Positions 4,913 through 5,301 of a stretch of DNA of 5,301 nucleotides are shown piece by piece. The translations under genes and the position numbers were made by a program. The stretch comes from Candidatus Nitrosopolaris nunavutensis. GTDB taxonomy: Archaea > Thermoproteota > Nitrososphaeria > Nitrososphaerales > Nitrososphaeraceae. The stretch is taken from the NCBI GenBank assembly GCA_002501855.1, contig DAOM01000287.1, positions 1 to 5,301 of the forward strand. The letters are read 5' to 3'. How positions within the stretch are numbered: the stretch's first letter is position 1; every line of letters begins with the position of its first letter. The notes beneath the pieces are model-generated. The model was not told the DNA's origin, searched no databases, and saw nothing but the letters and a program-made list of their open reading frames with translations.

Positions 4913-5301
4913 ATGGATAACATAGTGTACGGTGGCGAGAACATAAAATTACAGAAGGGAGTAAATCTTCATGGTTACTCCCACTTAATTGACTTACGTG
5001 ATTGTTATCCATTTGTGAAATGGGCTGGCGGTAAGAGCCAGTTATTAGCAGAGTTAGACTCAATGATTCCGTCTAAATTCAATAGATATTTTGAGCCATT
5101 TCTTGGAGGTGGTGCGATGTTCTTTCATTTGATATCTGATAGAAATATGAGGTTTGGTGCTTATCTTTCCGATATAAATGCGGAATTAATTACGGCCTAT
5201 AAGGTTGTGAAGAACAATGTAAGAGAATTAATCGAACTTCTCAAAAGGCATCAGAGAGAATATAACAAAAACCCCTCTGAATATTACTACAAGTTAAGAG
5301 A
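4913..5301 (+). CDS. D12/Dam-type N6-adenine DNA methyltransferase, 3' end beyond window
   Basis: An ATG at 4913 opens a frame that remains open to the window edge (129 full codons). Residues 33-45 read PFVKWAGGKSQLL, the N-terminal S-adenosylmethionine-binding signature of the D12 class. Residues 60-71 read FEPFLGGGAMFF, the FxGxG-type motif I. SDINAELI at 86-93 is the usual acidic motif that follows. The catalytic DPPY motif should lie beyond the window, so catalytic competence cannot be judged. The expected reaction is transfer of a methyl group from SAM to the N6 of adenine in a short DNA target, often GATC in this family. The start is favoured by the TATA box 28 bases upstream and by AAGG directly before it. 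The 32 residues before PFVKW (MDNIVYGGENIKLQ...) are longer than usual. A start nearer the motif cannot be excluded, but no Met codon lies between. Such enzymes are often solitary in viruses and mobile elements, which fits the terminase-like remnant upstream. Confidence 0.9.
   Translation, partial: MDNIVYGGENIKLQKGVNLHGYSHLIDLRDCYPFVKWAGGKSQLLAELDSMIPSKFNRYFEPFLGGGAMFFHLISDRNMRFGAYLSDINAELITAYKVVKNNVRELIELLKRHQREYNKNPSEYYYKLR

Overview
The window looks like an accessory, decaying stretch of an ammonia-oxidising archaeal chromosome (Nitrososphaerota/Thaumarchaeota, most like the soil lineages Nitrososphaera or Nitrosocosmicus). This rests on recognisable lineage-type small proteins, a secreted protein family common in these archaea, TATA-like boxes about 30 bases before start codons, and modest GC. 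The assignment comes from family recognition by eye, not from a database search.

Layout, left to right. (1) 1-258: the broken 3' end of a probable glycosyltransferase-like gene. (2) 397-732: an intact small conserved hypothetical gene. It overlaps by ATGA with a tiny second frame (729-875) that has a TAA at its fourth codon. (3) 956-1960, minus strand: a roughly seven-helix membrane protein with a cytoplasmic coiled-coil tail. (4) 1982-2458: the C-terminal part of a secreted thaumarchaeal protein without its N-terminus. (5) 2587-2710, minus: a degenerate copy of a small gene whose intact version lies just beyond it. (6) 3298-2841, minus: a compact two-gene unit, a cysteine-rich putative zinc-binding protein followed 8 bases later by a 78-residue lineage-type protein. 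(7) 3796-3479, minus: a DUF3303-like gene of clearly higher GC, probably acquired by transfer. (8) about 3797-4110: no convincing gene, only a possible signal-peptide remnant on the minus strand. (9) about 4112-4515: a second, frameshifted copy of the secreted family, fused in frame to the tail of what looks like a virus terminase large subunit (4516-4743). (10) 4913 to the window end: the start of an N6-adenine DNA methyltransferase of the D12/Dam type behind a good TATA box.

The genes do not form one pathway. The pattern is one of gene turnover: four or five fragments, two duplicated families each represented by damaged copies, one compositionally foreign gene, a virus-like remnant and a methyltransferase of the kind often carried by mobile elements. 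The most useful points for follow-up are the paired Cys-rich/78-residue module with its decayed partner copy, the secreted-protein/terminase chimera, and the start of the methyltransferase with its unusual N-terminal extension.
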